In this document: positions 7,623 through 16,311 of the stretch, piece after piece
Layout: the number at the start of each line of letters is the position of its first letter
Position numbering within the stretch: the first letter of the stretch is position 1
Assembly (NCBI GenBank): GCA_019118845.1
Contig: DWYE01000069.1
Span: forward strand, 1 to 64,000
Length of the DNA stretch: 64,000 bases
DNA from: Anaeromassilibacillus stercoravium
Lineage (GTDB): Bacteria > Bacillota > Clostridia > Oscillospirales > Acutalibacteraceae
Direction: 5' to 3'
The notes under the pieces: model-generated
The model's database searches: none
Seen by the model: the letters and a program-made list of their open reading frames with translations, nothing else
What the model was told of the DNA's origin: nothing
Program-made: the position numbers and the translations under genes

Positions 7623-8043
7623 ATCTGCCCCTCCTGGTCTATAAAACTTCTAAACCTAACATCCTCTTGAAGAACTCTGCATTTCTCCATAGAGGGAGCT
7701 ATCCAATCAAACGCCATTGAGACGAACTTTCTAATTCATATGGATTATACCATTTAATGGCAGAAAATTTATTCTTTTTAGAAAATATTAAAGATACAAC
7801 CCCTGCTACTTCTTCCGAACAAGCGTTAAGCAAGCCATCAACGGCCTTTCGTTACTTTACCCTAAGTATAATGTACATCTGCAAAATTTTCAAGGTATAG
7901 ATGAAAAAAGCCTATATCTTTTTAAAAATTTTATGTACAAAGATAAAAGATAGACAAATCCTAGTTTAAATAAAAAGGATTTTCAGGTAAAGTATATACC
8001 TAAAAATCCTAAATTATTTTTCTATCTATAAAATTAGAGGACG
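7623..8043. other. AT-rich gap between the surface locus and prfC
   Basis: No gene is seen. On the minus strand a TATAAT box at 7744-7749 could serve the surface locus, although no good -35 is present 17 bp away. The prfC terminator lies at its right end. The middle (7750-7970) shows no clear feature. Confidence 0.6.
7972..8010 (-). terminator. Intrinsic terminator after prfC
   Basis: Stem of ggatttt/aaaatcc plus aggta/tacct (7977-8010), followed on the minus strand by a T-run at 7972-7976. It lies 34 bp past the prfC stop. Confidence 0.85.
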
Positions 8044-9639
8044 TTATCTTCCAAACTCGGCAAGCTTCAGCCCTTCATTGTGCTCCAACGCCCAGTTAAT
8101 GCTCCAACTATTGGCAAAAATGAGCAGGCGGTTCCCTTTCAGATCCTGAATCCGCTTTGTGTCGGAGGTCAAGTTCAACGTTTTGGGGTCCAGATCCTCA
8201 TTCTCAATCCAACGGATATGCTCATAGGGAAGCCGCTCCATGTGGATATCCACATTGTACTCATTCTTTAGCCGGTATTCCAAGACCTCAAATTGGAGGA
8301 CGCCCACCACGCCGACGATCACTTCCTCCATGCCGCCGCCCAGCTCCTGGAAAATCTGGATTGCGCCTTCCTGGGCGATCTGGGAAGTCCCCTTGATGAA
8401 CTGTTTGCGCTTCATGGTGTCCACCTGGCGCACCAAAGCGAAGTGCTCCGGCGCAAATGTGGGGATGCCCTCAAACCGGAACTTCTTCCCCGGCACGCTG
8501 ATGGTGTCGCCGATGGAAAAGATGCCCGGGTCAAAAACGCCAATGATGTCGCCCGCATAGGCCTCGTCTACAATCTCGCGCTCCTGCGCCATGAGCTGCT
8601 GGGGCTGGGAAAGCTTCATCCGCTTATCCCCCTGCACATGCAGCACCTCCATGCCCTTTTCAAACTTCCCGGAGCAGATGCGCATGAACGCCACACGGTC
8701 GCGGTGCGCCTTGTTCATATTCGCCTGGATTTTAAAGACAAACGCGGAAAAATCGTCGTCGAAGGGATCGATCTCCCCAGCGTCCGACTTGCGCGGCAGC
8801 GGGGGCGTCGTCATATGCAGGAAGTCCTCCAAGAACGGCTCCACGCCAAAATTGGTGAGCGCCGAACCAAAGAACACCGGCGAAAGCCGCCCGTGGCGCA
8901 CCGCCTCCAGGTCGAACTCATAGCCCGCGCCGTCCAGCAGCTCCACATCGTCCACCAGCGTCTGCCGGTGATCCTCGCCGATCAGCTCCGCCAGGTTTGG
9001 ATCGCTGAGGTCGGCTTCGATGGCCGCCACCTGGCGCTGGCCGTTCGCCATTTCATCGTTGGCACGGAACGCGATGATCTCCTTCTTATTCCGGTCGTAA
9101 ACGCCCTTGAACTCCTTGCCGCAGCCGATCGGCCAGTTCATCGGATAGGTTTTGATCCCCAGCTCATATTCGATCTCGTCCAAAAGGTCGTATGGGTTGC
9201 GCGCTTCGCGATCCATCTTATTGATAAAGGTAAAAATGGGGATGTCGCGCAATAAACAGACCTTAAACAGTTTGCGGGTCTGCGGTTCCACGCCCTTTGC
9301 CGCGTCGATCACCATGACGGCGGAGTCCGCCGCCATCAGGGTGCGGTATGTGTCCTCCGAGAAATCCTGGTGGCCCGGCGTATCCAAAATATTGATGCAA
9401 TATCCCTCGTAATGGAACTGCATCACGGACGACGTGACCGAAATGCCCCTCTGCTTCTCAATCTCCATCCAGTCGGAGACCGCATGACGCGCCGCCTTTT
9501 TCCCTTTGACCGCGCCCGCCATGGCGATTGCCCCGCCGTACAGCAGGAACTTTTCCGTCAGGGTCGTTTTACCGGCGTCCGGGTGCGAAATAATCGCAAA
9601 GGTTCTTCTTTTCTCAATTTCATTTACATACTTAGACAA
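8044..9639 (-). CDS. prfC: Peptide chain release factor 3
   Basis: 531-residue translational GTPase that recycles release factors 1 and 2 from the ribosome. GTPase motifs are present in order: H-P-D-A-G-K-T-T (G1, near residue 19), the R-G-I-S-V-T-S-S-V switch I, D-T-P-G-H-Q-D (G3) and N-K-M-D (G4). The R-G-I-S-V switch and overall length fit RF3 rather than EF-G or TetM-type proteins. Start is TTG with GGAGG 8 nt upstream. It follows the Nudix-VOC gene by 18 bp and is the last gene of a four-gene minus-strand group. Confidence 0.95.
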   Translation of the reverse strand: MSKYVNEIEKRRTFAIISHPDAGKTTLTEKFLLYGGAIAMAGAVKGKKAARHAVSDWMEIEKQRGISVTSSVMQFHYEGYCINILDTPGHQDFSEDTYRTLMAADSAVMVIDAAKGVEPQTRKLFKVCLLRDIPIFTFINKMDREARNPYDLLDEIEYELGIKTYPMNWPIGCGKEFKGVYDRNKKEIIAFRANDEMANGQRQVAAIEADLSDPNLAELIGEDHRQTLVDDVELLDGAGYEFDLEAVRHGRLSPVFFGSALTNFGVEPFLEDFLHMTTPPLPRKSDAGEIDPFDDDFSAFVFKIQANMNKAHRDRVAFMRICSGKFEKGMEVLHVQGDKRMKLSQPQQLMAQEREIVDEAYAGDIIGVFDPGIFSIGDTISVPGKKFRFEGIPTFAPEHFALVRQVDTMKRKQFIKGTSQIAQEGAIQIFQELGGGMEEVIVGVVGVLQFEVLEYRLKNEYNVDIHMERLPYEHIRWIENEDLDPKTLNLTSDTKRIQDLKGNRLLIFANSWSINWALEHNEGLKLAEFGR

Positions 9640-9657
9640 GGCTGTTCCTCCAACTGC

Positions 9658-10440
9658 TCAATTTTGGCCGGGCGCCGCGCACTGCTTGAGCTCCAGCGGC
9701 AGGCCGTCCGGGTCCATAAAAAAGGTGTACAAATCCCCTGTATAGGCGTCCACGCGGATTGGCTCCACCTCGACGCCGCGGCGTTCCAATTCTGCGACGG
9801 CCTCGTGGATGTCGGTCACCCGGAACGCCAAATGGCGCAGGCCGCAGGCTTCCGGCCGGGTCAGGCGCTGCGGGCTGCCGGGGAAGGAAAAGATTTCGAG
9901 CTCGCAATCCCCAAGTTTGACATCCAGCTTATAGGAGCCGCGGTCAGCCCGGTAGTTTTCGCGGACCACTTCCAGCCCAAGGGTGTCCACATAGAACGCC
10001 TTTGATTTCTCATAGTCGGAAACAATGATCGCCACATGATGTACCGCCTGGAGGAAGGAGCCCTCTTGCGCCAACCGGCGGACAATCCCCTCATCCGCGG
10101 GACAGAAGGGCTCGCTGAGAAGTTCCGCCGGGCGCACCCATTTCATCGCCCGATGGACGTGGTTCTCCGGCTCCCCTTCTGCAATTTCCGCATTAAAAAA
10201 CGCAAAGGAGAACGGTTCCGTGCCGTAGGTGTAATGCTCCTGCGCATAAAGGCCCTTGGGACGGATCACGATCCCCAGCTCCTCTTGGCATTCTCGGACC
10301 ACACACTGCTCCATGGTCTCCCCGGCCTCCCGTTTGCCGCCGGGGAACTCCCAGAGAAGGGAGCAGTTTCCGCCCTCTTTGCGCTGGCAAATCAGGATTT
10401 TCCCATCCCTGCGCAAAATCGCTGCGGCTACCTCCGTCAT
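9658..10440 (-). CDS. Nudix hydrolase fused to a VOC/glyoxalase-like domain
   Basis: 260 residues in two domains. Residues about 1-125 are a MutT-like Nudix hydrolase with a full Nudix box (G-x5-E-x7-R-E-x2-E-E-x-G-I, starting G-K-R-E-A-G-E), the type that removes oxidised or unusual nucleoside triphosphates. Residues about 131-255 are a vicinal-oxygen-chelate domain (V-H-H-V-A-I-I-V-S-D start, L-R-H-L-A-F-R-V-T-D second half, ending D-P-D-G-L-P-L-E-L) resembling glyoxalase I, with candidate metal ligands in H-H, E, H and E. Start ATG has AAGGAGG 8 nt upstream and overlaps the stop of the previous gene by 4 bp (ATGA), implying coupled translation. The fusion is continuous in this sequence. 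The substrate of the second domain is unknown. Confidence 0.88.
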   Translation of the reverse strand: MTEVAAAILRRDGKILICQRKEGGNCSLLWEFPGGKREAGETMEQCVVRECQEELGIVIRPKGLYAQEHYTYGTEPFSFAFFNAEIAEGEPENHVHRAMKWVRPAELLSEPFCPADEGIVRRLAQEGSFLQAVHHVAIIVSDYEKSKAFYVDTLGLEVVRENYRADRGSYKLDVKLGDCELEIFSFPGSPQRLTRPEACGLRHLAFRVTDIHEAVAELERRGVEVEPIRVDAYTGDLYTFFMDPDGLPLELKQCAAPGQN

Positions 10441-10802
10441 GCGTGTGCCTCCTTCCAGGCCTCCCATTCCGCGGGACGGAACCCGATCAGGACAAAATCA
10501 TCGCCCACCAGAAGCGGGCGCTTCACCAACATCCCGTTTGTCGCCAACAGTTCAAACTGCTCTTCCGGAGACATCTCCGGCAATTTCTCCTTCAAGTGCA
10601 TGGACTTATACAGCAAACCGCTGGTGTTAAAGAACCGTTTCAGCTCCCGGCCGCTGCGCGCGTGCCATTCCTTCAGTTCCTCCGCCGTGGGGTTCTGTTC
10701 CACGATGTGGCGGTCCGTATACGGTATGCCGTTTTCCTCCAACCACCTTTTTGCCTTTTGGCAGGTGGTGCATTTTGGATATTCCACAAACAAATATGCC
10801 AT
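10437..10802 (-). CDS. ArsC/Spx-family thioredoxin-fold protein
   Basis: 121 residues. The N-terminal C-T-T-C motif (in Y-P-K-C-T-T-C-Q-K-A) matches the C-x-x-C redox site of Spx/YffB-type proteins, and the K-R-P-L-L-V motif near residue 92 is the conserved cis-proline region. Members are either thiol-dependent reductases or, as Spx, RNA polymerase-binding regulators of thiol stress; which applies here cannot be told. Start ATG chosen because GGAG lies upstream and it clears the preceding gene. It overlaps the Nudix-VOC gene by 4 bp and follows a second family member by 5 bp. Confidence 0.85.
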   Translation of the reverse strand: MAYLFVEYPKCTTCQKAKRWLEENGIPYTDRHIVEQNPTAEELKEWHARSGRELKRFFNTSGLLYKSMHLKEKLPEMSPEEQFELLATNGMLVKRPLLVGDDFVLIGFRPAEWEAWKEAHA

Positions 10803-10807
10803 GTGTC

Positions 10808-11143
10808 TCACTCCCATGTTTTCCAAATCTCCGGGCAGTAGCCCACGGTCGCCTGCTTCCCGTTCCGGACGATCGGCGTACGGAAAAGCGCAGGGGACTC
10901 CAAAAGCTTTTCGATTTTTGCGTCTTCGCTCGCCAAATACCGAAGGAGCAGCGCCCCTTCCGCCTTTTCATCCACCAGCGGTTCCAGGCCGCCTACCGCC
11001 GCTTTGACGCTGGACAGCTCCCCTTTGCTCATGCCAAAGCGCGCTAGGTCCACCATCTGATACTTGATGCGGCGCTCCTTGAAATAGCGTTCCGCCTTCT
11101 TAGTGTCAAAGCACTTCTTCTTTCCAAAAATTTGTATGTTCAC
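10808..11143 (-). CDS. ArsC-like thioredoxin-fold protein, second paralogue
   Basis: 111 residues of the same fold as its neighbour: I-F-G-K-K-K-C-F-D-T-K-K-A-E-R-Y-F at the start and F-R-T-P-I-V-R-N-G for the proline loop. The second cysteine of the usual C-x-x-C is threonine here (C-F-D-T), as in arsenate-reductase-like members that use a single N-terminal cysteine. A late cysteine is present in the C-terminal region (G-Y-C-P). Start GTG with GGAGGG 5 nt upstream. First gene of the four-gene group ending in prfC. Confidence 0.82.
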   Translation of the reverse strand: MNIQIFGKKKCFDTKKAERYFKERRIKYQMVDLARFGMSKGELSSVKAAVGGLEPLVDEKAEGALLLRYLASEDAKIEKLLESPALFRTPIVRNGKQATVGYCPEIWKTWE

Positions 11144-11191
11144 AAGTCCCTCCTGCCCTTCACATCAAACCGGAAATTACCAAACGGGTAT

Positions 11192-11221
11192 AGTTTACCC
11201 CGATCTGGAGAACAAAGTCAA
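11192..11221 (-). promoter_or_regulatory. SigA-type promoter for the ArsC-like/Nudix/prfC operon
   Basis: TTGACT (11216-11221) and TAAACT (11192-11197) on the minus strand, 18 bp apart. It is the only good promoter upstream of the GTG start at 11143. Confidence 0.65.
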
Positions 11222-11458
11222 TACAGCGGCGGAAGGAATCGCCAACTTCTAGCAAAAATCCCGAAACGGATGCCGGCAAACAGCAGTTTTTCCGCCATAT
11301 CCACTTCAAGCAAACCAATGGATGCGCCCAAAGCGGCCCGCCTGTTGCGGAGACTTCTAGGTATTTTTTTCGAAATGCAAGAGAAACTAAACGGTGCCGG
11401 GGAAATGAATGGCCGCCGAAGGCAATCACAGGATCCGGCGGAAAGGAGCCTCGCCAGA

Positions 11459-11683
11459 ATGAACGATCCAAAAAACAAGCAGATGGCGCCGATGGACATG
11501 GAGGACGATTTTTTCGATTATGACACGGTCGCTTCCGCCACCGAATGCACCGGCTTGATCCAGACCCCGCCGGTGTCCGATGAGGAAGCGGAGGCATATA
11601 CGGAGATCTATGCCATTCCGCAGCCGGAAAACCGGAATCCAGACGGTCTGCAACAAAAAGAGGGCAACAGCCGCACACGCTGA
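11459..11683 (+). CDS. Small acidic conserved-looking protein
   Basis: 74 residues starting at an ATG with AAAGGAG 10 nt upstream; the frame stays open for over 300 bp before this, but there is no ribosome site there. The protein is acidic, with a D-D-F-F-D-Y-D block followed by a T-E-C-T-G-L-I-Q-T-P-P segment and an E-E-A-E-A-Y motif. I associate the E-C-T-G-L-x-x-T-P-P pattern with small uncharacterised proteins of clostridial genomes, but cannot name a family. No signal peptide or membrane segment. It faces the flippase gene convergently and shares its terminator. Confidence 0.65.
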   Translation: MNDPKNKQMAPMDMEDDFFDYDTVASATECTGLIQTPPVSDEEAEAYTEIYAIPQPENRNPDGLQQKEGNSRTR

Positions 11684-11728
11684 TGCGCCGGTTTCCTCCT
11701 AAAACGTTTCTTATTTTCTCATCCGAAA

Positions 11729-11787
11729 CGGGCACGCCGGTACATGGGAACAGACCGCTCCCATGCACGCCGGCGTGCCCGCTTTTT
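11729..11787. terminator. Intrinsic terminator between convergent genes
   Basis: Perfect 12-bp arms cgggcacgccgg (11729-11740) and its complement (11770-11781) followed by a five-T run on the plus strand. The T-run overlaps the stop codon of the flippase gene. Confidence 0.8.
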
Positions 11788-13171
11788 ATCTGCGTGCCAA
11801 TATCTTCCGCAAACTGACCAGCAGTTCCCCTGCGTTCAGCAGGATCATCAAGGCGGTCAAGAAAATCTCCATTGCGATCCAATAAGGCAGCTCCAAAATC
11901 ATCACAAAGCTTTGCAGCAACAAAAGAATCATATTGATTGCCAAGCGGAGTTCGCTATAACGCATCCGTACAAAGCGCCGTGTGTCCACCGCGCGCAGCA
12001 GGAAGACCACGAAATAGCTGATAAAGGTGGCGAATGCCGCGCCGTTTACGCCAAAGCGCGGGATCAGCAAAAAATTTAAAATTACGTTGGTCACAGCGCC
12101 CACCGCTGTGGTCGCCAGGGACAGCATACTCTTCTTTTCCACCATATAGATGCTTCCCAGGAAATTGACAATACAAGTAAATACCGTCGCCATAACCAAA
12201 AAGGGGATGTACTGCCATGATGGATAGAATGCTTCGGACACCAAAAGCTTCGTGATCACCTTGCTGAATAGGATAATTCCAGAGCCAGTGATAAACAGCA
12301 GGGAGGTATAAGAACGGAATACCCTGGTAAAAAAGCTTCCACGTCCCTGCGTCTCTGTGATGGCGGACATCTGCCAGGCATCCATAAAAATGCCGGAGAC
12401 CAGCACCACAATCGAAGGTACCTTATAGGCCACCGCATAGAGGCCGTTGGCGTCGTTTCCCAGCAGATAGGCAACCATATACCGGTCGGACACATTCGTG
12501 ATCCACCAGAGGACATTGTTGGGGATCAGCGGTATGGCGTATTTTAACATCGCCTTCGATACGGAACGGCGAAGCCCCTTGAACCGGATAAAGCGCCACA
12601 GCTGCGCATTCAATCCCAAAAAGAGCACCGAAAGCGTATCCGAGCACACAATGGCCAGGACATAACCGAATATGCCCCAATCCAGAGCGACCAGGAACAA
12701 AACATTGAATAAAATGGTCGTGAGCGTGCTGACAATGCCGTCCACGGCATAGAGCCGCACCTGGCCCCGCGCCCGCACAAATTGGGAACAGAGCGACCGC
12801 AGGCTGGACATCAGCACGAAGGCGTAGATCAGCACCGTATAGTCCGAAAGGAAATCCAACAAGCTCAGGAGCGGATACAGCAGAAGCATGACGCAAAAGC
12901 CGACCAGAATCGCGGAGAGCCCCGTTGTAAACACATCGCTCTTGCGGACCTGCCGGTCCAAGCCAAAGCGGATCACCGCATTGATAATCCCTAAGGACAC
13001 CAGCGGGAGCAGGAGATTCCCCGTCTGTACGATCAGATCGGTGACGCCGTATTCCGCATCCGTCAATACGCGCGTATACAGCGGCATCAATAGGAAAACC
13101 AGCACTTTCGAACTGAACGTGCCAACTGCAAAGATCACGGTATTGGAAATCAATCGTTTATATTTATCCAA
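11786..13171 (-). CDS. Polysaccharide/oligosaccharide flippase (Wzx-like, MOP superfamily)
   Basis: 461-residue membrane protein with about 12-14 hydrophobic segments. The opening region (K-R-L-I-S-N-T-V-I-F-A-V-G-T-F-S-S-K, then P-L-Y-T-R-V-L-T-D-A-E-Y-G) is characteristic of the polysaccharide-biosynthesis branch of the MOP flippases, as is the I-P-N-N-V-L-W-W-I-T-N-V-S-D-R-Y mid region. Members move lipid-linked repeat units across the membrane. Start TTG chosen because GGAGGG lies 7 nt upstream. Last gene of a three-gene group with a glycosyltransferase and a Wzy-like polymerase. Confidence 0.9.
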   Translation of the reverse strand: MDKYKRLISNTVIFAVGTFSSKVLVFLLMPLYTRVLTDAEYGVTDLIVQTGNLLLPLVSLGIINAVIRFGLDRQVRKSDVFTTGLSAILVGFCVMLLLYPLLSLLDFLSDYTVLIYAFVLMSSLRSLCSQFVRARGQVRLYAVDGIVSTLTTILFNVLFLVALDWGIFGYVLAIVCSDTLSVLFLGLNAQLWRFIRFKGLRRSVSKAMLKYAIPLIPNNVLWWITNVSDRYMVAYLLGNDANGLYAVAYKVPSIVVLVSGIFMDAWQMSAITETQGRGSFFTRVFRSYTSLLFITGSGIILFSKVITKLLVSEAFYPSWQYIPFLVMATVFTCIVNFLGSIYMVEKKSMLSLATTAVGAVTNVILNFLLIPRFGVNGAAFATFISYFVVFLLRAVDTRRFVRMRYSELRLAINMILLLLQSFVMILELPYWIAMEIFLTALMILLNAGELLVSLRKILARR

Positions 13172-13232
13172 TGTGTACCCTCCAAAGACCAAATTCGCAT
13201 CTTATTTGCGTATATCCGGGCACAACACCCTA

Positions 13233-14465
13233 CTACAGTTTTTCCAATTCGCTGGCAAAGCGCGTGTGGTTGGCCTTGTCGTAAAAAGAAGCATGCCACA
13301 TCTGGCGTGCATTGCTGCGCAAAGCGGTCTTTTTGGCAGCGGGCGCGTCGGCATAGGCGGCGATCGCCGCTGCAATCTCCTGCGGGGTTGGGTTTGCGCT
13401 GAGCAAAAAGCCGGTCCCTGCATTGATCATCTCCGGTATCCCGCCGACATCCGTCCCCACAGCGGGCACGCCAAAGGAAAACGCCTCCATAATGGACACC
13501 GGCGTTCCGCCTTCCGTCTCCGAAGCAGTGAGGAACAAATCCACATGCGTGGATTTATAATAAGCAATCACTTCCTCATTCGGAACAGCCCCCAGAAATG
13601 CATAGGAAACCTCTGGATTTCCACCCAATTTTTCCTCTGCAAGCCGGCGGACGGCTTCCTCCTGGCTTCCCCCACCCGCATGGACCCAGCGGATCTTCCG
13701 TCCTGGAAGCAAGGAGAGCGCTTCCACCAAAAGGTCCACACGTTTGATCGGGATGACGTTGGAACAGGAGAACAGGCTGATCTCCTCCCCCTTGCCGGGC
13801 GGATTTAGGCCATTATCCGGTACGCCAAGATAGGCCAGTTGATAATGCCCATTGTCCTGCGTAGCAAAATGCTTTTTATAGTACGCACAGGCCCGGCGCG
13901 ATACGAAAAACACCGCATCCATATGCCGGTCCATAAAGCGCTTGTACGGCTGGACGCCAGCCGGAGAGCGCTCGTTATAGAGATCATAGCCATGCGTGCG
14001 CGTGATGATGCGCATCCGCGGGTGGCGCTGTTTCTCCAATGCAAGCGCCATAGCCCCGTAATTGTACCAATAGGAGTAATAAATGGTATGTTCGATGCGG
14101 TCGAAAAAGCCCTCATCCCGCAGGTATTTTCGAAAGAGATGGGCGGACAGCCTGAAATTGCGGACCTCTGCTTCGCGGGCACGCCACGACCCCTTTGCAT
14201 GTTCCCTTCCAAATACGCTGCGGTAATAATTGCCGTCCAGGAGGCAGCCGAATAGGTTGCGGATCTTCTCCCCCATGGTCGCGTCTTTATGATAGTGATA
14301 CAATTTCACACCAGGAGGAAGCGGATACTCCTGCTTTTCCGCGGGACTCTTACAGATGACGCTCACCTCAAAATGCTGGCACGTCACCGCGAGCTCCGGC
14401 TGGACAAACGGCAGTTCCCCCCTGGTATAAGGATAGTGATCGGTGATTAAAATGAGTCGTTTCAT
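13233..14465 (-). CDS. Glycosyltransferase, GT-B fold, family 4 type
   Basis: 410 residues. The N-terminal half starts M-K-R-L-I-L-I-T-D-H-Y-P-Y and the C-terminal half has the GT4 signature: L-F-L-T-A-S-E-T-E-G-G-T-P-V-S-I-M-E-A-F then G-V-P-A-V-G-T-D-V-G-G-I-P-E. The E-x7-E motif (E-G-G-T-P-V-S-I-M-E) binds the nucleotide sugar. The substrate is unknown. It stands between the Wzy-like and Wzx-like genes, which suggests it contributes to an exported glycan. Confidence 0.9.
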   Translation of the reverse strand: MKRLILITDHYPYTRGELPFVQPELAVTCQHFEVSVICKSPAEKQEYPLPPGVKLYHYHKDATMGEKIRNLFGCLLDGNYYRSVFGREHAKGSWRAREAEVRNFRLSAHLFRKYLRDEGFFDRIEHTIYYSYWYNYGAMALALEKQRHPRMRIITRTHGYDLYNERSPAGVQPYKRFMDRHMDAVFFVSRRACAYYKKHFATQDNGHYQLAYLGVPDNGLNPPGKGEEISLFSCSNVIPIKRVDLLVEALSLLPGRKIRWVHAGGGSQEEAVRRLAEEKLGGNPEVSYAFLGAVPNEEVIAYYKSTHVDLFLTASETEGGTPVSIMEAFSFGVPAVGTDVGGIPEMINAGTGFLLSANPTPQEIAAAIAAYADAPAAKKTALRSNARQMWHASFYDKANHTRFASELEKL

Positions 14466-14479
14466 AACGATGCTCCTGT

Positions 14480-16054
14480 TTACACAGATTCGGGCAGGCT
14501 ATCCAGCTTGTGAATCTTCTTTTCAAAGAGCGGCGCCTGGACCAGCCAATAGACCAGGGCAATGCTGTAGGCAAACGGCGGATAGGAGGACGCCAACAGC
14601 GAGGTCACCAGATAGCCCGGCATCAGCAACACCGGGAAAATGGCATACGCATCCCCTTTCCGGCGGCGGAAATAATACAGCAGCGCGCGGAAGCCGGACG
14701 CCACATTGATCGCAAAATAGAACAAAGCGGTAAAAATGCCGCTGTCATACAAGATCTGTATGATGCAGTTGTGCGCGGTTGCCGCGACGCCATAATCGTG
14801 CACATAGATCTGGCCGCGCTCATGGCCGAAGGGCTCTATGCGCTGCGCAAACGCCTTCCAAATCAAGGTGCGGTGCGTGGTCACCTGGTCGGCGGTCTTC
14901 CCCTCCGTATCCAAGCGGTCCATAGCCGCATTGATGGCGTCGTCCAACCTTGTCCCCTGCAGGCGCGGATCGAGGTATTCATAGCCCTCCGGCAGCAAAT
15001 CGTTGACCGCTGCATAGTAATACACCACATACGTGCCGCCCTTAATAAGCCAAAACGTGCCGGGAACACAGATGACAACCGCCAGGACCATCGGGACGAT
15101 GTGCTGGACAGCGCGCAGAGCGATCGCTTTAAAGCCTTCGCCCCAATGCGCCACAATATAGTTTAAAACAAACCAAAGGACAAGCGTGACCGCCGCGGCG
15201 AGCAGCGCGGTACGCGAACGGCTGAATACGATCAGGGCGACCGAGGTGCCCAGCCCCAACAGGGAGGGGATCAGCTCCTTATGCATGCGGCAGACAAACG
15301 CCAGATACCGGAACCATGTGCCGGGACGGTGCGCGTCGAAACGCACCGGCGCGGCAACACGGGGTTTCTGGCCGATCTTGCGCCATGCAAGCGTGTAATT
15401 CATCATGAAGAGCGGAATGGTACAGGTCAGGTATTGGCCAAGGGAATTGGCATTGGTAAACAGGGCGCGGTACTGGCCGCCGGTGATCGGGCTGAACAGA
15501 ACGCTCAGCACAAAAAAGACCAGGTTAAAGCTCACCAAGCCCTTTGTCACCAGGCGGAACAGGGTTCCGTAATCCCTGCGGTTATTCCAGATAAAATAGA
15601 CGCACGGGAACACCAAAGTAAAGATGATCGATATGGCCGCCCAGTCGAGCGACGTGTAGATCGCCGATACGATAAAGAAGATACACATGCCGGCCCACAA
15701 CAGCGTCATCATCGCATTGCTGCGCCTCCGCTGTAAGGGGCCCTTGATGGAACAGACTGCCACCACTGCCATCAGCACACAGCCGAGCAGGTCGAAAAAG
15801 ACATATTTCACGACCGACGGCAGCGGAAGATGCTGCAAAATCAGGCTGGTGATGTTTGTGTGTTCCAAATAGATGATGACCATGATTCCAAAGAACGATG
15901 CGCTAATCAAAAAATTCTTCAAGCGGTCGCTCATCCTCTGCGCCAGCCCTACAAAGGGCTTGAGCACTGTTAAGAAGATGGTCTGCATCAAATCCGCAAG
16001 CAAATCTGCGGCCCGCTCCAGCAGATTGCCAGATTTCTCCGTATATTCGTTCAT
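14480..16054 (-). CDS. O-antigen ligase/polymerase-like membrane protein (Wzy-like)
   Basis: 524 residues with about ten hydrophobic segments and one long external loop (about 290-430), the layout of the Wzy/WaaL (O-antigen ligase-like) family. In the loop the R-T-L-I-W-K-A-F-A-Q-R-I-E-P-F-G-H segment and a nearby A-H-N sequence resemble the conserved region of the family. The ATG chosen has GGAGG 7 nt upstream; an in-frame ATG at 16117 lies within about 20 nt of the predicted transcription start and has a weaker site. First gene of the group polymerase - glycosyltransferase - flippase. Confidence 0.85.
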   Translation of the reverse strand: MNEYTEKSGNLLERAADLLADLMQTIFLTVLKPFVGLAQRMSDRLKNFLISASFFGIMVIIYLEHTNITSLILQHLPLPSVVKYVFFDLLGCVLMAVVAVCSIKGPLQRRRSNAMMTLLWAGMCIFFIVSAIYTSLDWAAISIIFTLVFPCVYFIWNNRRDYGTLFRLVTKGLVSFNLVFFVLSVLFSPITGGQYRALFTNANSLGQYLTCTIPLFMMNYTLAWRKIGQKPRVAAPVRFDAHRPGTWFRYLAFVCRMHKELIPSLLGLGTSVALIVFSRSRTALLAAAVTLVLWFVLNYIVAHWGEGFKAIALRAVQHIVPMVLAVVICVPGTFWLIKGGTYVVYYYAAVNDLLPEGYEYLDPRLQGTRLDDAINAAMDRLDTEGKTADQVTTHRTLIWKAFAQRIEPFGHERGQIYVHDYGVAATAHNCIIQILYDSGIFTALFYFAINVASGFRALLYYFRRRKGDAYAIFPVLLMPGYLVTSLLASSYPPFAYSIALVYWLVQAPLFEKKIHKLDSLPESV

Positions 16055-16143
16055 TCCGTATCCTCCAAACCGAAATTGTGTATTCCCTGTATCTTCCACA
16101 TGGTTCGCCAAAACCATCCAGCTGTCCCTAAAATATAAGGGTT

Positions 16144-16173
16144 ATTATATACCCTCCGTTTCTTTTCTGTCAA
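16144..16173 (-). promoter_or_regulatory. Consensus SigA promoter of the polysaccharide operon
   Basis: Perfect TTGACA (16168-16173) and perfect TATAAT (16144-16149) on the minus strand with 18 bp between them. Predicted start of transcription is near 16137. Confidence 0.85.
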
Positions 16174-16311
16174 CGCACCGGACGGTTTCTGCGTCGGGAA
16201 GGCTGGAGCAGAAAGCCCCCACACTGCCAAAACAACCATTTTCTGGCCATCGGATGTCCTTTGAAACAACAAATCGTTTCTTCAAACCATTCCCTGTATC
16301 AATCGCCAACG

